A DNA stretch of 64,000 bases from Halanaerobium praevalens DSM 2228 (GCF_000165465.1 NC_017455.1:1054001-1118000); one strand, 5' to 3'; shown: positions 45,117-54,098, counted from the stretch's first letter. A program made the numbers and translations. The notes: generated from the letters alone by a model not told the origin.

Positions 45117-46661
45117 ATGGCCAGGAAAGATAATTATATTTTAGATATGCAGAATATAACTAAAATATTTCCAGGTGTTAAAGCAAATGACAATGTTAAT
45201 TTATCTATTAAAAAAGGAGAAATCCATGCTCTTGTAGGAGAAAATGGAGCAGGTAAAACAACTTTGATGAATGTTTTATATGGTCTTTATGAACCTGAAA
45301 AAGGGAAAGTTTTTTATGAAGGAGAAAGAGTTAATCTAGAAGGTCCTCAAGCAGCAATTGAATTAGGAATTGGAATGGTTCATCAACATTTTATGTTAGT
45401 TGATCCTTTAACAGTAACAGAAAATATAATTTTAGGTAATGAACCCAGACAAGGAATTAAAATTGATCAGAAAAAAGCTAGAAAAGAAGTGGCAAATATT
45501 TCTGAAAAATATGGTCTTTATGTTAATCCTGATGCTAAGATACAGGATATTTCTGTAGGAATGCAGCAAAGAGTAGAAATTATAAAGACTTTATATAGAG
45601 GAGCAGAGCTTTTAATTTTTGATGAGCCAACTGCTGTTTTAACTCCACAAGAAATTGATGAATTATTTGAGATTTTTAGATCTTTAAAAGAACAGGGTAA
45701 AACAATTATTTTTATTACTCATAAATTAAAAGAGGTAACAGAAATTACAGATAGAATAACTGTCTTACGCTCTGGAAAAAGTATAGATACTGTTAATACT
45801 GCTGATGTTAGTGAAGAAGATGTAGCAGAATTAATGGTAGGTAGGCCTGTTTTATTAGAGGTCGAAAAAGAAAAATCAAAACCAGGTGCAGATTTTTTAG
45901 AAATCAAAAATTTAAAAGTAAAAAATAATAGAGATATAGTAGCAGTAAATGGTGTTTCTTTAACAGTTCAAAAAGGAGAAATACTTGGTATTGCTGGAGT
46001 AGAAGGAAATGGACAATCAGAGTTAATCGAAGCTATTACTGGTTTGCGTAAAATTGAGTCTGGTCAAGTTAAAATTAATGGTCAAGATACAACTGATTTT
46101 GATGCTCGCCAAATTAAAAGAAAAAGTGTAGCTCATATTCCCGAAGACAGACAAAAAAGAGGATTAGTAATGAATTTTGATTTGCAGGAAAATATGATTT
46201 TAGGTTATCATGACTTAGAACCTTTTTCTGAAAATGGTATTATGAATTATAATAATATTATTGATTATACAAATGAGTTATTAGAAGAATTTGATGTTAG
46301 AGGTGGAGATGCAAGTACTGAAGCCAAAAGTTTATCTGGAGGAAATCAGCAAAAGGTGATAGTAGCAAGAGAATTTTCTCATAATCCAGAACTTTTAATA
46401 GCTTCTCAACCTACCCGTGGTGTTGACGTAGGGTCAATAGAATTTATTCATAAACAAATAGTAAATAGACGTGATCAAGGTACAGCAGTCTTATTAGTTT
46501 CAGCAGAATTAAGTGAAATTTTATCTTTAAGTGATAGAATTGCAGTTATTTTTGAAGGTGAAATTGTTGATATCTTAGATGTAGAAGATGCTGATGAAAG
46601 AAAATTAGGTAATTTAATGACAGGCTCTAATCCTGAAGCAGGAGGTGAATCGGTTGAATAA
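45117..46661 (+). CDS. Nucleoside-type ABC transporter ATP-binding protein (two cassettes)
   Basis: About 514 residues carrying two ABC domains, as in the sugar and BMP transporters. First cassette: Walker A GENGAGKTT, signature region ISVGMQQRVEI, Walker B LLIFDEPTAVL. Second cassette: degenerate Walker A GVEGNGQSE, signature LSGGNQQKVIVAREF. The start is ATG 45117, 6 nt after AGGGAGGA. Cytoplasmic, paired with the two permeases below. The stop overlaps the first permease start by 8 nt. Confidence 0.95.
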   Translation: MARKDNYILDMQNITKIFPGVKANDNVNLSIKKGEIHALVGENGAGKTTLMNVLYGLYEPEKGKVFYEGERVNLEGPQAAIELGIGMVHQHFMLVDPLTVTENIILGNEPRQGIKIDQKKARKEVANISEKYGLYVNPDAKIQDISVGMQQRVEIIKTLYRGAELLIFDEPTAVLTPQEIDELFEIFRSLKEQGKTIIFITHKLKEVTEITDRITVLRSGKSIDTVNTADVSEEDVAELMVGRPVLLEVEKEKSKPGADFLEIKNLKVKNNRDIVAVNGVSLTVQKGEILGIAGVEGNGQSELIEAITGLRKIESGQVKINGQDTTDFDARQIKRKSVAHIPEDRQKRGLVMNFDLQENMILGYHDLEPFSENGIMNYNNIIDYTNELLEEFDVRGGDASTEAKSLSGGNQQKVIVAREFSHNPELLIASQPTRGVDVGSIEFIHKQIVNRRDQGTAVLLVSAELSEILSLSDRIAVIFEGEIVDILDVEDADERKLGNLMTGSNPEAGGESVE

Positions 46662-47769
46662 TAATAAATTTAGTAATTTGAAATCTTTAATATCTAATAT
46701 AGGAATTTCGGTTTTATCAATAGTAGTTGCTTTAATCTTTGGAGTGTTTTTTATACTATTAACTGAAGAATCTCCTGCGACTGCTTATCAAGCTCTCTAT
46801 TTTGGAGCTTTTGGTAATTTTAGAAATATTTTAAATACACTTTGGCGTTCAACTCCCTTAATTTTAACTGGTCTAGCTTTTGCTTTACCTTATAGAGCAG
46901 GACTAATTAATATTGGAGCTGAAGGACAATTTGTAATGGGTGGATTTGCGGCTGGAGTAGCTGGTTATTATTTTACTTCTTTGCCAGTCTTTATTCATTT
47001 ACCTTTAGCAATTTTAGCTGGTGTTTTAGCTGGTGCTCTTTGGGCTGGTTTATCAGGTTGGTTAAAAGCAAAAATGAATGTAAATGAAGTTATTTCAACC
47101 ATTATGTTAAACCATATTGCAATTGCTTTAACTATTAATTATGGTATTAATAAACTAAGGACTTCAACTAGAATGGCTACTCCAAGAATTATGGATTCAG
47201 CTAAATTAATTAGATTTAAAGATATGGCTAGCAGTAGTTTTTGGTCTAAATTACCTTTTGTTGAACTTTTTGCAGATCCTGGGATTAGACTGCATTTTAA
47301 CTTTATTTTAACTTTAATTGTGGCAGTAGTTCTTTGGTATGTACTCTTTAAAACCACAATTGGTTATGAATTTAGAGCAGTAGGATCTAATCCATCTGCA
47401 GCCGAATATGGTGGTATTAAAGCTGATAAAACAATTATTTGGACAATGTTAATTGGTGGAGCTGTAGCTGGTTTAGCTGGAGCTGGAGAGGCTTTAGGAA
47501 CTCACTTTAGTTTTATGGCAGGTATGGATGCTGGTTATGGTTTTACTGGGATAGCAGTTGGTTTAATTGGACAGGCACATCCACTAGGAGTGATATTTGG
47601 TGGTTTGCTTTTTGGAGCTTTAAATCAAGGTGGTTTGGAAATGCAGTTTGCAGGTGTTCCATCTGAGATTGTTAATATTATTCAAGCATTAGTAATTTTC
47701 TTTGTTGCTAGTTTACAAATTCTTAAAGTATTTATCAAAAATAAAAAAGAAAAAGAGGGGGTTGAATAA
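46654..47769 (+). CDS. ABC transporter permease, BMP/nucleoside type (first)
   Basis: About 371 residues, BPD_transp_2 family with about nine membrane segments. The motif GLINIGAEGQFVMGGF near residue 85 and the EAA-like region GSNPSAAEYGGIKAD near 245 are typical. I choose the TTG at 46654, 6 nt after GGAGGTG, over the GTG at 46645 that overlaps the SD. It overlaps the ATPase gene by 8 nt and the second permease by 1 nt (TAATG). Confidence 0.93.
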   Translation: MNNNKFSNLKSLISNIGISVLSIVVALIFGVFFILLTEESPATAYQALYFGAFGNFRNILNTLWRSTPLILTGLAFALPYRAGLINIGAEGQFVMGGFAAGVAGYYFTSLPVFIHLPLAILAGVLAGALWAGLSGWLKAKMNVNEVISTIMLNHIAIALTINYGINKLRTSTRMATPRIMDSAKLIRFKDMASSSFWSKLPFVELFADPGIRLHFNFILTLIVAVVLWYVLFKTTIGYEFRAVGSNPSAAEYGGIKADKTIIWTMLIGGAVAGLAGAGEALGTHFSFMAGMDAGYGFTGIAVGLIGQAHPLGVIFGGLLFGALNQGGLEMQFAGVPSEIVNIIQALVIFFVASLQILKVFIKNKKEKEGVE

Positions 47770-48668
47770 TGGATACTTTATTAGAATTAATATCACTTCC
47801 TCTAATCTTATCAAGTTTTAGATTTGCAACCCCATTAATTTTGGCTGCACTTGGAGGAATTTTTTCTGAGAAGTCGGGCGTTATTAATATTGCCTTAGAA
47901 GGTATTATGTTATTTGGAGCATTTGCAGCAGTTTTAGGTAGTTCTCAAACTGGTAGTCCTTGGATGGGATTAGTTTATGCAATGATTGGTGGAGTTTTAT
48001 TTGCAGCAATTTTAGCAGTAGTTTGTATACTTTTTAGAGCTGATCAAATTGTTGTAGGTACAGGTATTAATATTTTTGCTTCTGGTTTAACCATCTTTTT
48101 ATTGCAAATTTTCTTTAATGTTAAAGGTACTTCTCCTCAAGTAACAAGATTACCTTTTTTAAGAATATTTGATGTTAGGTTTAGTGTTTTAACATATGTT
48201 GCAGTTATTTTAGTGCCTATAGTTTACTATTTTTTCTTTAAAACTCATTGGGGTTTAAGAATTCGATCTATAGGAGAACATCCTGCAGCAGCTGATACTC
48301 TAGGTATTAATGTCAATCGCTGGCGATTTATTAGTGTCTTAATGAGTGGTGTTTTAGCTGGTTTAGCAGGAGCACATTTATCAATCGGTGACGGAAGTGC
48401 TTTTGTTAGAGAAATGTCTGCTGGGCGTGGATTTATTGCTTTAGCAGCTATGATCTTTGGTAAATGGCATCCTTATAAGGCTTTCGGAGCAGCTATGCTG
48501 TTTGGTTATGCTGAGGCTGTTGCTGTCAGAGTAGATTTTGCTTTTATTCCTTCAGAATTAATTAGTGCTATTCCATATGTAGTTACTATTATAGTTCTAG
48601 CTGGGTTTATTAGTAAAGCAGTTGGTCCAGCCGCCTCTGGAAAACCATATATTAAAGGTGAAAGATAA
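47769..48668 (+). CDS. ABC transporter permease, BMP/nucleoside type (second)
   Basis: 299 residues, the shorter permease of the pair, with about eight membrane segments. Family motif EKSGVINIALEGIMLFGAF near residue 35 and GEHPAAADTLGINV near 175. Its ATG shares one base with the preceding stop (TAATG), so the two permeases are translationally coupled in equal amounts. A good terminator follows, ending the operon. Confidence 0.94.
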   Translation: MDTLLELISLPLILSSFRFATPLILAALGGIFSEKSGVINIALEGIMLFGAFAAVLGSSQTGSPWMGLVYAMIGGVLFAAILAVVCILFRADQIVVGTGINIFASGLTIFLLQIFFNVKGTSPQVTRLPFLRIFDVRFSVLTYVAVILVPIVYYFFFKTHWGLRIRSIGEHPAAADTLGINVNRWRFISVLMSGVLAGLAGAHLSIGDGSAFVREMSAGRGFIALAAMIFGKWHPYKAFGAAMLFGYAEAVAVRVDFAFIPSELISAIPYVVTIIVLAGFISKAVGPAASGKPYIKGER

Positions 48669-48682
48669 AGTAAGTATTTTAG

Positions 48683-48720
48683 ACTAAAGGCAGCTTTAAG
48701 CTGTCTTTAGTTATTTATTT
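48683..48720 (+). terminator. Intrinsic terminator of the BMP transporter operon
   Basis: ACTAAAGGCAGCT pairs with AGCTGTCTTTAGT (one G-U pair) around TTA, followed by TATTTATTT. Confidence 0.85.
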
Positions 48721-48887
48721 AGATTTTAGTAAATATTTAGATTTATTTTATTTTAAAGAAAAGTATTAAGAAAAAATATTAAATTAATCTTTAAAGTATG
48801 TTATAATAAAAAATAGTATTTATTAAAATCTAAAATTGATAAATGAAGCTATAAATTTTAGTATGAATTATTAAGGAGGTTAATAAG

Positions 48888-50000
48888 TTGGAAGATTTAG
48901 AATTAGGGTCATTATTAAAAAAAGCAAGGGAAGAAAAAGGCTTAAGTCTTGCTGATATACAAGAGGAAACAAAGATAAGAGAAAAATATTTAAGAGCAAT
49001 AGAAAAAAATGAGTTTGATTTATTACCAGCTAAGGTTTATCTAAAAGTTTTTATTAAAGGATATGCTAGAGAAGTTGGTTTAGATTATCAAGAGCTATTA
49101 AAAAAATATGAAGTTTTAAATATTGAAGAAAAAAAAGAAAGCAATTTAGAAAAAGATTATTTAGGTGGCACAAAAGTTCCAACTAGAACTAAGAAGAAAA
49201 ACAAATTTGGATTTTTAAAAATAATTTTAATTAGTTTATTGATTATAGTTTTAGCAGCAGTTGGAATTTATACATATCAATATCTTAATAATTCAGAAAT
49301 TAGATTACTAAATCAAAAAAACAATTCAGCAAATACACTTGAGGAAAATTCCCAAGTTTTAGAAGTTGAAGATTCAAAAAAAGAGCAAACAAAAACAAAA
49401 TCAGAAATTAAAGATTTGGATGCAAAAGAAAAAGCAGATTCTGTTTTTTTAAAAAATGAAAAAGAAGATAAGATGGATTCATTAAAAAATTTAAATTCAG
49501 ATCAAATAAAAAATGATTCAACAATAGCTGAAAATGAACTTGATCAACTAGAAAATTTAAAAACAGATGCTCAAACTGAAATAAGTATTACTGAGCCTAA
49601 CCCTAAGCAAAAGGAGAAAAAAATTGAAAAAGATGAAAATCAATTAAAGGAAAATGAAAGTTCTGCTTTAGAAAATAATACTAAAACTGAAATAAATATT
49701 AATAATGAAAGCAAATTCGCCAAAAAAATAGAGACTAAAGTTAATTTAGCAGCAGCAGAAAAGGTTTGGCTTCAAGTTAGTTTAGATGGAAATAGAGTTT
49801 TTAGTGGTATTTTAGCTAAAGATACTAAAAAAGAGTATAATTTTAAAGATAGATTATATTTAAAAATTGGCAATGGTAGTGCTCTTAAGGTAAAAATTGG
49901 AGATAAATCATATGGTCCCTGGGCAGCTAAAGGTGAAATTGCCGAAATTGAATTTTTAAAAAAAGAAGAAGAAATAGTTGTTAATAATTTAAGAAAGTAA
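48888..50000 (+). CDS. rodZ: RodZ-like helix-turn-helix membrane protein
   Basis: 370 residues with the RodZ architecture: an N-terminal HTH_25 domain (about 6-75), a positively charged stretch then one membrane helix (109-129), a long Lys/Glu/Asn-rich low-complexity linker (about 135-285), and a C-terminal DUF4115 beta domain (about 290-360: EKVWLQVSLDGNRVFSG). RodZ links MreB to the cell envelope. TTG start behind AAGGAGG. In many Firmicutes it adjoins pgsA; here pgsA is 6 kb further on. Function by homology only. Confidence 0.87.
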   Translation: MEDLELGSLLKKAREEKGLSLADIQEETKIREKYLRAIEKNEFDLLPAKVYLKVFIKGYAREVGLDYQELLKKYEVLNIEEKKESNLEKDYLGGTKVPTRTKKKNKFGFLKIILISLLIIVLAAVGIYTYQYLNNSEIRLLNQKNNSANTLEENSQVLEVEDSKKEQTKTKSEIKDLDAKEKADSVFLKNEKEDKMDSLKNLNSDQIKNDSTIAENELDQLENLKTDAQTEISITEPNPKQKEKKIEKDENQLKENESSALENNTKTEININNESKFAKKIETKVNLAAAEKVWLQVSLDGNRVFSGILAKDTKKEYNFKDRLYLKIGNGSALKVKIGDKSYGPWAAKGEIAEIEFLKKEEEIVVNNLRK

Positions 50001-50019
50001 AAAAACAATATTCAAACTA

Positions 50020-50050
50020 AAAAAACACCCATTAATGGGTGTTTTAAATA
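50020..50050. terminator. Bidirectional terminator between rodZ and the tRNAs
   Basis: AAAACACCC (50022-50030) pairs with GGGTGTTTT (50037-50045) around ATTAAT. It can serve rodZ on plus and the tRNA pair on minus. Confidence 0.87.
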
Positions 50051-50060
50051 TTTAAAATTA

Positions 50061-50145
50061 TGGTGGAGGGAAAAGGATTTGAACCTTTGTAGGCATCGCC
50101 GGCAGATTTACAGTCTGCTCCCTTTAACCACTCGGGCATCCCTCC
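50061..50145 (-). tRNA. tRNA-Tyr (GTA)
   Basis: 85 nt with CCA encoded. The anticodon arm reads GCAGACTGTAAATCTGC on the minus strand, giving GTA. A long class II variable arm, seven paired acceptor bases (GGAGGGA/TCCCTCC) and GGTTCAAATCC in the T-arm are present. Second gene of a tRNA-Glu/tRNA-Tyr pair. Confidence 0.96.
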
Positions 50146-50197
50146 GTTAAAATTATAAATGCTAAGAAATAATTTTTTTAGTTATAATTAATAAAAA

Positions 50198-50273
50198 TGG
50201 TACCCTCAAGGGGATTCGAACCCCTGCCGCTAGGATGAAAACCTAGTGTCCTGGACCCCTAGACGATGAGGGC
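50198..50273 (-). tRNA. tRNA-Glu (TTC)
   Basis: 76 nt with CCA encoded. Anticodon arm CTAGGTTTTCATCCTAG gives TTC. The T-arm is GGGGTTCGAATCCCC. The acceptor begins with a G-U pair (GCCCTCA/TGAGGGT). A good promoter lies just upstream on the minus strand. Confidence 0.95.
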
Positions 50274-50300
50274 AGATATAATTTCTTAAGCACATTTAAT

Positions 50301-50329
50301 AGTATATAATAATGTTGATTTAAGGTCAA
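50301..50329 (-). promoter_or_regulatory. Promoter of the tRNA-Glu/tRNA-Tyr pair
   Basis: On the minus strand TTGACC, a 17-bp spacer and TATACT, about 28 bp before the tRNA-Glu gene. Confidence 0.75.
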
Positions 50330-50536
50330 TTTTATAAAATTAGTCTGACAAGTCTTTATAATAAATTAAATCATTAATACTTTGTTTTTTTATTATTTGC
50401 TCAATTTTAAATTATAATTTGGATTAAGTTATTAAAAAATATTTTTTGAATAAAATATTTGTACTGATTAAATAAATATTCTATAATATAAATGAGTCTA
50501 AAATTTAAATATTTTCCTAGTTTGGAGGTCGAAATA

Positions 50537-50950
50537 TTGCAAAAAATAATTTGGCGTGGTTTAAAAAAAGCTTGGACTACTTTTTTAGAATTAATTAAAA
50601 TTTTAATACCAGTTTATATTTTTGTAACTTTTTTGAAATATACAGGAGTTATTAAAATTATTTCAGATTTATTTAGGCCTTTAATGAGCTATATTGGACT
50701 ACCAGGTGAAGCTGTCTTAGCTCTTTTAACATCATATTTATTAAATATTTATGCTGGGATAGCAGTAATTAGTAGTTTAAAACTTGGAGTTAGAGAAATT
50801 ACAATTTTGGGAGCAATGATTGGTATTGCTCATAGTTTAATAATTGAATCTGCTGTTTTTAAAAAAATAAAAATCAATCTAATTTATATAAATTTATTAA
50901 GACTTTCAATGTCGATTCTAGCTGGAATTTTATTGAATCTTGTTTTATAG
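50537..50950 (+). CDS. Gate/nucleoside recognition domain membrane protein (first of pair)
   Basis: About 137 residues, mostly hydrophobic, with about four membrane segments and the Gate-domain style pattern FVTFLKYTGVIKIISDLFRP then LPGEAVLALLTSYL. Such half-size Gate proteins occur in pairs, as in SpmA/SpmB. TTG start at 50537, 7 nt after GGAGGTC; an upstream ATG at 50492 lacks an SD. Its partner begins 14 nt after its stop. Substrate unknown; the general family is linked to transport. Confidence 0.82.
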   Translation: MQKIIWRGLKKAWTTFLELIKILIPVYIFVTFLKYTGVIKIISDLFRPLMSYIGLPGEAVLALLTSYLLNIYAGIAVISSLKLGVREITILGAMIGIAHSLIIESAVFKKIKINLIYINLLRLSMSILAGILLNLVL

Positions 50951-50964
50951 AAAGGAGATTTTTT

Positions 50965-51429
50965 GTGGATTGGAACGCTTTCTTTTATGATTCTTTATTT
51001 GGCATTATAGGGATGGTTAAACAGCTTGCTTTAATTGTTTTTCCACTTTTTGTAGGTGTAGAAATAATAGATCATTTAGGTGTTTTAAGGAAAATTTCTA
51101 GATTTTTTCAAAAAGTTTTATCAATTTTTGAACTGCCAAAAGAAGCTAGCTTGCCATTAATTATTGCTCAAGCATTTGGTCTTCTTTATGGTTCAGGACT
51201 TATTATTCAAGCTACTAAAGATGACAATTTAAGTTTAGGTGATATTAGGTCTATTTCTGTTTTCTTTGCTTTATGTCATGCTGTTTTCGAAGATACACTT
51301 TTATTTGCAGCTATAGGTGGTAATGCTATTATTATTTTAGCTGTAAGAATTTCTTTAGCTTTAATCAGTACTTATTTTTATGGGATCTACAGAAGAAAAA
51401 ATAAAAAAGTTTTAAATAATTCTTATTAA
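50965..51429 (+). CDS. Gate/nucleoside recognition domain membrane protein (second of pair)
   Basis: 154 residues with about four membrane segments. Similar plan to its upstream neighbour: MVKQLALIVFPLFVGVEII, then LPKEASLPLIIAQAFG, and HAVFEDTLLF near residue 110 where the partner has HSLIIESAVF. The shared H-x5-E/D-x3-F spacing suggests the two are diverged copies forming one transporter. GTG start behind AAAGGAGA. A basic C-terminal tail follows the last helix. Confidence 0.82.
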   Translation: MDWNAFFYDSLFGIIGMVKQLALIVFPLFVGVEIIDHLGVLRKISRFFQKVLSIFELPKEASLPLIIAQAFGLLYGSGLIIQATKDDNLSLGDIRSISVFFALCHAVFEDTLLFAAIGGNAIIILAVRISLALISTYFYGIYRRKNKKVLNNSY

Positions 51430-51470
51430 AAGTTTTAATTAATAATTTTAAAAAGAGGAGGAGATGTTAT

Positions 51471-52043
51471 TTGAAGAATAAAGATTTTTTAAATGCAGTT
51501 GCTTATTCTCATATTTTATTAGAAAATAATATAGATGAGGGTGATTTAGTAATTGATGCAACAGCTGGGAATGGTTATGACACTAAATTTTTAGCAGAAT
51601 TAGTAAAAAAGAAAGGCAAAGTTTATGCTTTTGATCTTCAGGCTAAAGCAATAGAAAATACTAATAAATTATTAAAAGAACATAATTTATTAGAGAGAGT
51701 AGAACTTTTTCAAACAGGGCATCAAAATTTGGATCAATATCTAAACAAAAAAATTAAGGCGGTTATATTTAATTTGGGTTATTTACCTGGAGGAGATAAA
51801 GCTCTAATTACTAAAGCCGAAAGTACTATTTTAGCTCTTGAACATTCACTAAAATTATTAAAAAAAATGGGGATTATTATTTTAGTAATTTATAGTGGTC
51901 ATTTGGGTGGAGAAAAAGAAAAGAGAGCAATTTTTGATTTTGTAAATAATTTAGACTCTAAAAGGTATAATGTCTTAAATTATAGATTTTTGAATCAACC
52001 AGGTATTCCACCTGAGATAGTAGCTATTAAAAAAAGAAAATAA
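51471..52043 (+). CDS. mnmM: Class I methyltransferase, MnmM/YtqB type
   Basis: 190 residues, formerly annotated as an rRNA methylase. SAM site DATAGNGYDTKFLAE near residue 25-40, acidic strand end YAFDLQAKA, and FNLGYLPGGDK near 100, a motif of the YtqB group that methylates the 5-aminomethyl-2-thiouridine at tRNA position 34. The C-terminal ends PGIPPEIVAIKKR as in the family. TTG start behind GAGGAGGAG. tRNA genes are close by on both sides. The assignment to MnmM is by motif only. Confidence 0.85.
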   Translation: MKNKDFLNAVAYSHILLENNIDEGDLVIDATAGNGYDTKFLAELVKKKGKVYAFDLQAKAIENTNKLLKEHNLLERVELFQTGHQNLDQYLNKKIKAVIFNLGYLPGGDKALITKAESTILALEHSLKLLKKMGIIILVIYSGHLGGEKEKRAIFDFVNNLDSKRYNVLNYRFLNQPGIPPEIVAIKKRK

Positions 52044-52045
52044 AA

Positions 52046-52090
52046 AGAGCAACTTAACTAAGTCAATCAATAGCTAAGTTGCTGTTTTTT
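52046..52090. terminator. Bidirectional terminator between mnmM and the disulfide oxidoreductase
   Basis: AGCAACTTA (52048-52056) pairs with TAAGTTGCT (52075-52083) and is followed by GTTTTTTT; A-runs precede it. Confidence 0.82.
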
Positions 52091-53493
52091 TAAATTAATT
52101 TTTTAGCCAATTTTGGAATCCAACCTGAGTTGGTTTTATTCATCATCCATTTTTCTGCTACTCTTTTATTCATTAGAGATATTGTAGGGAAAGAGTGTTG
52201 AGTCATCATCAGATCAAACATTGAAATATCATGTTGGATTGCTAAAACCCATTCATGAATTAATTCGCTTGCCTGTTCACCAACAATTGTAGCTCCAAAT
52301 ATTTTTCCTTTATTATTAGTAATAACTTTGACAAAACCTTCAGTTTTTCCATCTGCAATTGCTCTACCATAATTTGCGTACTCTTCTTTTACTATTTGAT
52401 AATTCATTCCTTTTTCTTTAGCTTCCTTTTCTGTGATTCCAGCTTGAGCAATTTCGGGTTTAGTGAATACAGACCAAGGAACTAAATAATCATTATAGTG
52501 AAACTTTTTAATGGGAGTTGGATTGATAGCATTCATTAAAGCAAGCATGCCTTGATGCATTGCAGCATGAGATAGCAAAGCTTTACCATTGCAGTCTCCA
52601 ACTGCATATACCCCCTTTATATTAGTCTCAAGCTGATTATTTATTTCAATTCCCGTCTTATTATAGTTAATTCCTGCATTATCTAATTTAAGAGGCTCTA
52701 AAATTGCTTTTCTACCTGTAGCAACTAAAATTTTATCTGCTTTAAAGACCCCAAGTTCTGTTGTAGTTAAAATTTTATTATTTTTTTCTTCAACTTTATT
52801 TATTTTAATATTATTATAAACTCCAATACCTTCTTTTTTAAATTTTTCTTCTAATACTTTGCCAGCTTCTTTATCACCTGAAGGTACTAAGTGATCATCA
52901 ATTTGAAAAATATTGACTTTTGTTCCTAAATGAGAAAAAGCTTGAGCCATTTCTGAACCAATAGCCCCCCCACCAATAATTGTTAAACTTTCAGGGATAT
53001 CTTTTTGGGCAAAAATATTTAAATTAGTTAAACGTGACACATCTTTTAGGCCAGGTATTGGCGGTATCAAAGGTTCTGTTCCAGTAGCGATAAATATTTT
53101 ATCAGCAGAATATTTTTTACCAGCAACTTTTATTACTTTTTTATCAATAAATTCTGCTGCCCCTTGATCTACAATTAATTTTGCTCTTTTAAAAGCTTTC
53201 ATTGTTTTATTACCACTAATTTCTCCTATTTTAGCTCTTACAATTTCTAAAGGATTTTCAACTTCAGTTTTACCACTAAGTTTAATTCCAAATTCTTTTA
53301 AATTTTTAGTTATTTGATTAGCTTCTCCAGATTTGAGCAAGGCTTTACTGGGAATACAGCCATAATTTAAACATTCGCCCCCAACTTTATGTTTTTCTAT
53401 AGCCAAAACATCTAAGCCCATATTTGCAGCCATGGCAGTTACTGCCATACCAGCTGGACCCATTCCAATCACAATCAAGTCGTGTTTTTCCAT
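52090..53493 (-). CDS. Pyridine nucleotide-disulfide oxidoreductase (dihydrolipoamide dehydrogenase-like)
   Basis: About 467 residues. FAD motif VIGMGPAGMAV, redox disulfide GGECLNYGCIPSK, NAD(P) site IIGGGAIGSEMAQAF, central FAD motif GVYAVGDCNGKALL, and a C-terminal dimer domain. The lipoamide dehydrogenase active-site pattern HxxPTxSE reads HSFPTISLM, so the usual Glu partner of the His is missing; a lipoamide role is therefore doubtful. The start is ATG at 53493 (minus), 7 nt after GAGGTG. It stands alone, with no acyltransferase or E1 genes nearby. Confidence 0.88.
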   Translation of the reverse strand: MEKHDLIVIGMGPAGMAVTAMAANMGLDVLAIEKHKVGGECLNYGCIPSKALLKSGEANQITKNLKEFGIKLSGKTEVENPLEIVRAKIGEISGNKTMKAFKRAKLIVDQGAAEFIDKKVIKVAGKKYSADKIFIATGTEPLIPPIPGLKDVSRLTNLNIFAQKDIPESLTIIGGGAIGSEMAQAFSHLGTKVNIFQIDDHLVPSGDKEAGKVLEEKFKKEGIGVYNNIKINKVEEKNNKILTTTELGVFKADKILVATGRKAILEPLKLDNAGINYNKTGIEINNQLETNIKGVYAVGDCNGKALLSHAAMHQGMLALMNAINPTPIKKFHYNDYLVPWSVFTKPEIAQAGITEKEAKEKGMNYQIVKEEYANYGRAIADGKTEGFVKVITNNKGKIFGATIVGEQASELIHEWVLAIQHDISMFDLMMTQHSFPTISLMNKRVAEKWMMNKTNSGWIPKLAKKLI

Positions 53494-53537
53494 TATTAAC
53501 CACCTCATATAACATTATATTTATTATTTACGATATA

Positions 53538-53566
53538 ATGATAATATATTTATTTATTAAATTCAA
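53538..53566 (-). promoter_or_regulatory. Possible promoter of the disulfide oxidoreductase gene
   Basis: On the minus strand TTGAAT, a 17-bp spacer and TATCAT, about 45 bp before the start codon. Confidence 0.45.
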
Positions 53567-53760
53567 GCTATTTTGAACTAGATTAACAACTAATAAGTAA
53601 ATTGTATTCTAGTTAACATTAAATATAGTACAAAATGTAATTATTAGAATTTTTAAACAATATAACTAATAAAATATAATGAAATTTAATGTATATTTAA
53701 GTATTTAAAAGTTAGATAGCAATAAAACGTGCTAAAGCATCATAATTAAGCTTAGAAGAC
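53567..53760. other. AT-rich intergenic stretch without a recognised gene
   Basis: Between the divergent oxidoreductase promoter and the tRNA promoter. It holds scattered short AT-rich repeats and one weak inverted pair (CTAAAGC/GCTTAG near 53734-53755). No reading frame with an SD, no RNA family and no strong terminator were seen. Confidence 0.6.
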
Positions 53761-53789
53761 TTGACCCAGAGCCCCAACTCCCTTATAAT
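53761..53789 (+). promoter_or_regulatory. Promoter of the tRNA Trp-Thr cluster
   Basis: TTGACC, a 17-bp spacer and a perfect TATAAT, 35 bp upstream of the first tRNA-Trp. The spacer is unusually GC-rich for this genome. Confidence 0.8.
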
Positions 53790-53824
53790 AGATATTGCTT
53801 GATTGAAACACGCCTCTTTTCTTT

Positions 53825-53900
53825 AGGGGAGTAGCTCAATTGGCAGAGTAGTGGACTCCAAATCCATTGGTTGCAGGTTCAATTCCTGTCTCCCCTGCCA
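53825..53900 (+). tRNA. tRNA-Trp (CCA), copy 1
   Basis: 76 nt with encoded CCA. Acceptor AGGGGAG/CTCCCCT, anticodon arm GGACTCCAAATCC giving CCA, T-arm CAGGTTCAATTCCTG. Nearly identical to the copy 177 bp downstream; the D-loop reads CAATTGG here. Confidence 0.96.
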
Positions 53901-53921
53901 TTTTAATTTAATATGATATAC

Positions 53922-53997
53922 GCTGATGTAGCTCAATTGGTAGAGCAGCTCACTTGTAATGAGCAGGTTACCAGTTCAAGTCTGGTCATCAGCTCCA
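53922..53997 (+). tRNA. tRNA-Thr (TGT), copy 1
   Basis: 76 nt with encoded CCA. Acceptor GCTGATG/CATCAGC, anticodon arm CTCACTTGTAATGAG giving TGT. T-arm ACCAG-TTCAAGT-CTGGT, which differs completely from the stem of copy 2. Confidence 0.96.
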
Positions 53998-54001
53998 TTT
54001 T

Positions 54002-54077
54002 AGGGGAGTAGCTCAACTGGCAGAGTAGTGGACTCCAAATCCATTGGTTGCAGGTTCAATTCCTGTCTCCCCTGCCA
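54002..54077 (+). tRNA. tRNA-Trp (CCA), copy 2
   Basis: 76 nt, same arms as copy 1 with D-loop CAACTGG. Anticodon CCA, encoded CCA end. Confidence 0.96.
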
Positions 54078-54098
54078 TTTTAATTTAATATGATATAT

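Noticed and set aside
48190-48199. AACATATGTT, identical to the core of the uppP LexA-like box
   Set aside because: It lies within the second permease coding sequence and lacks the outer G and Y bases; treated as chance.
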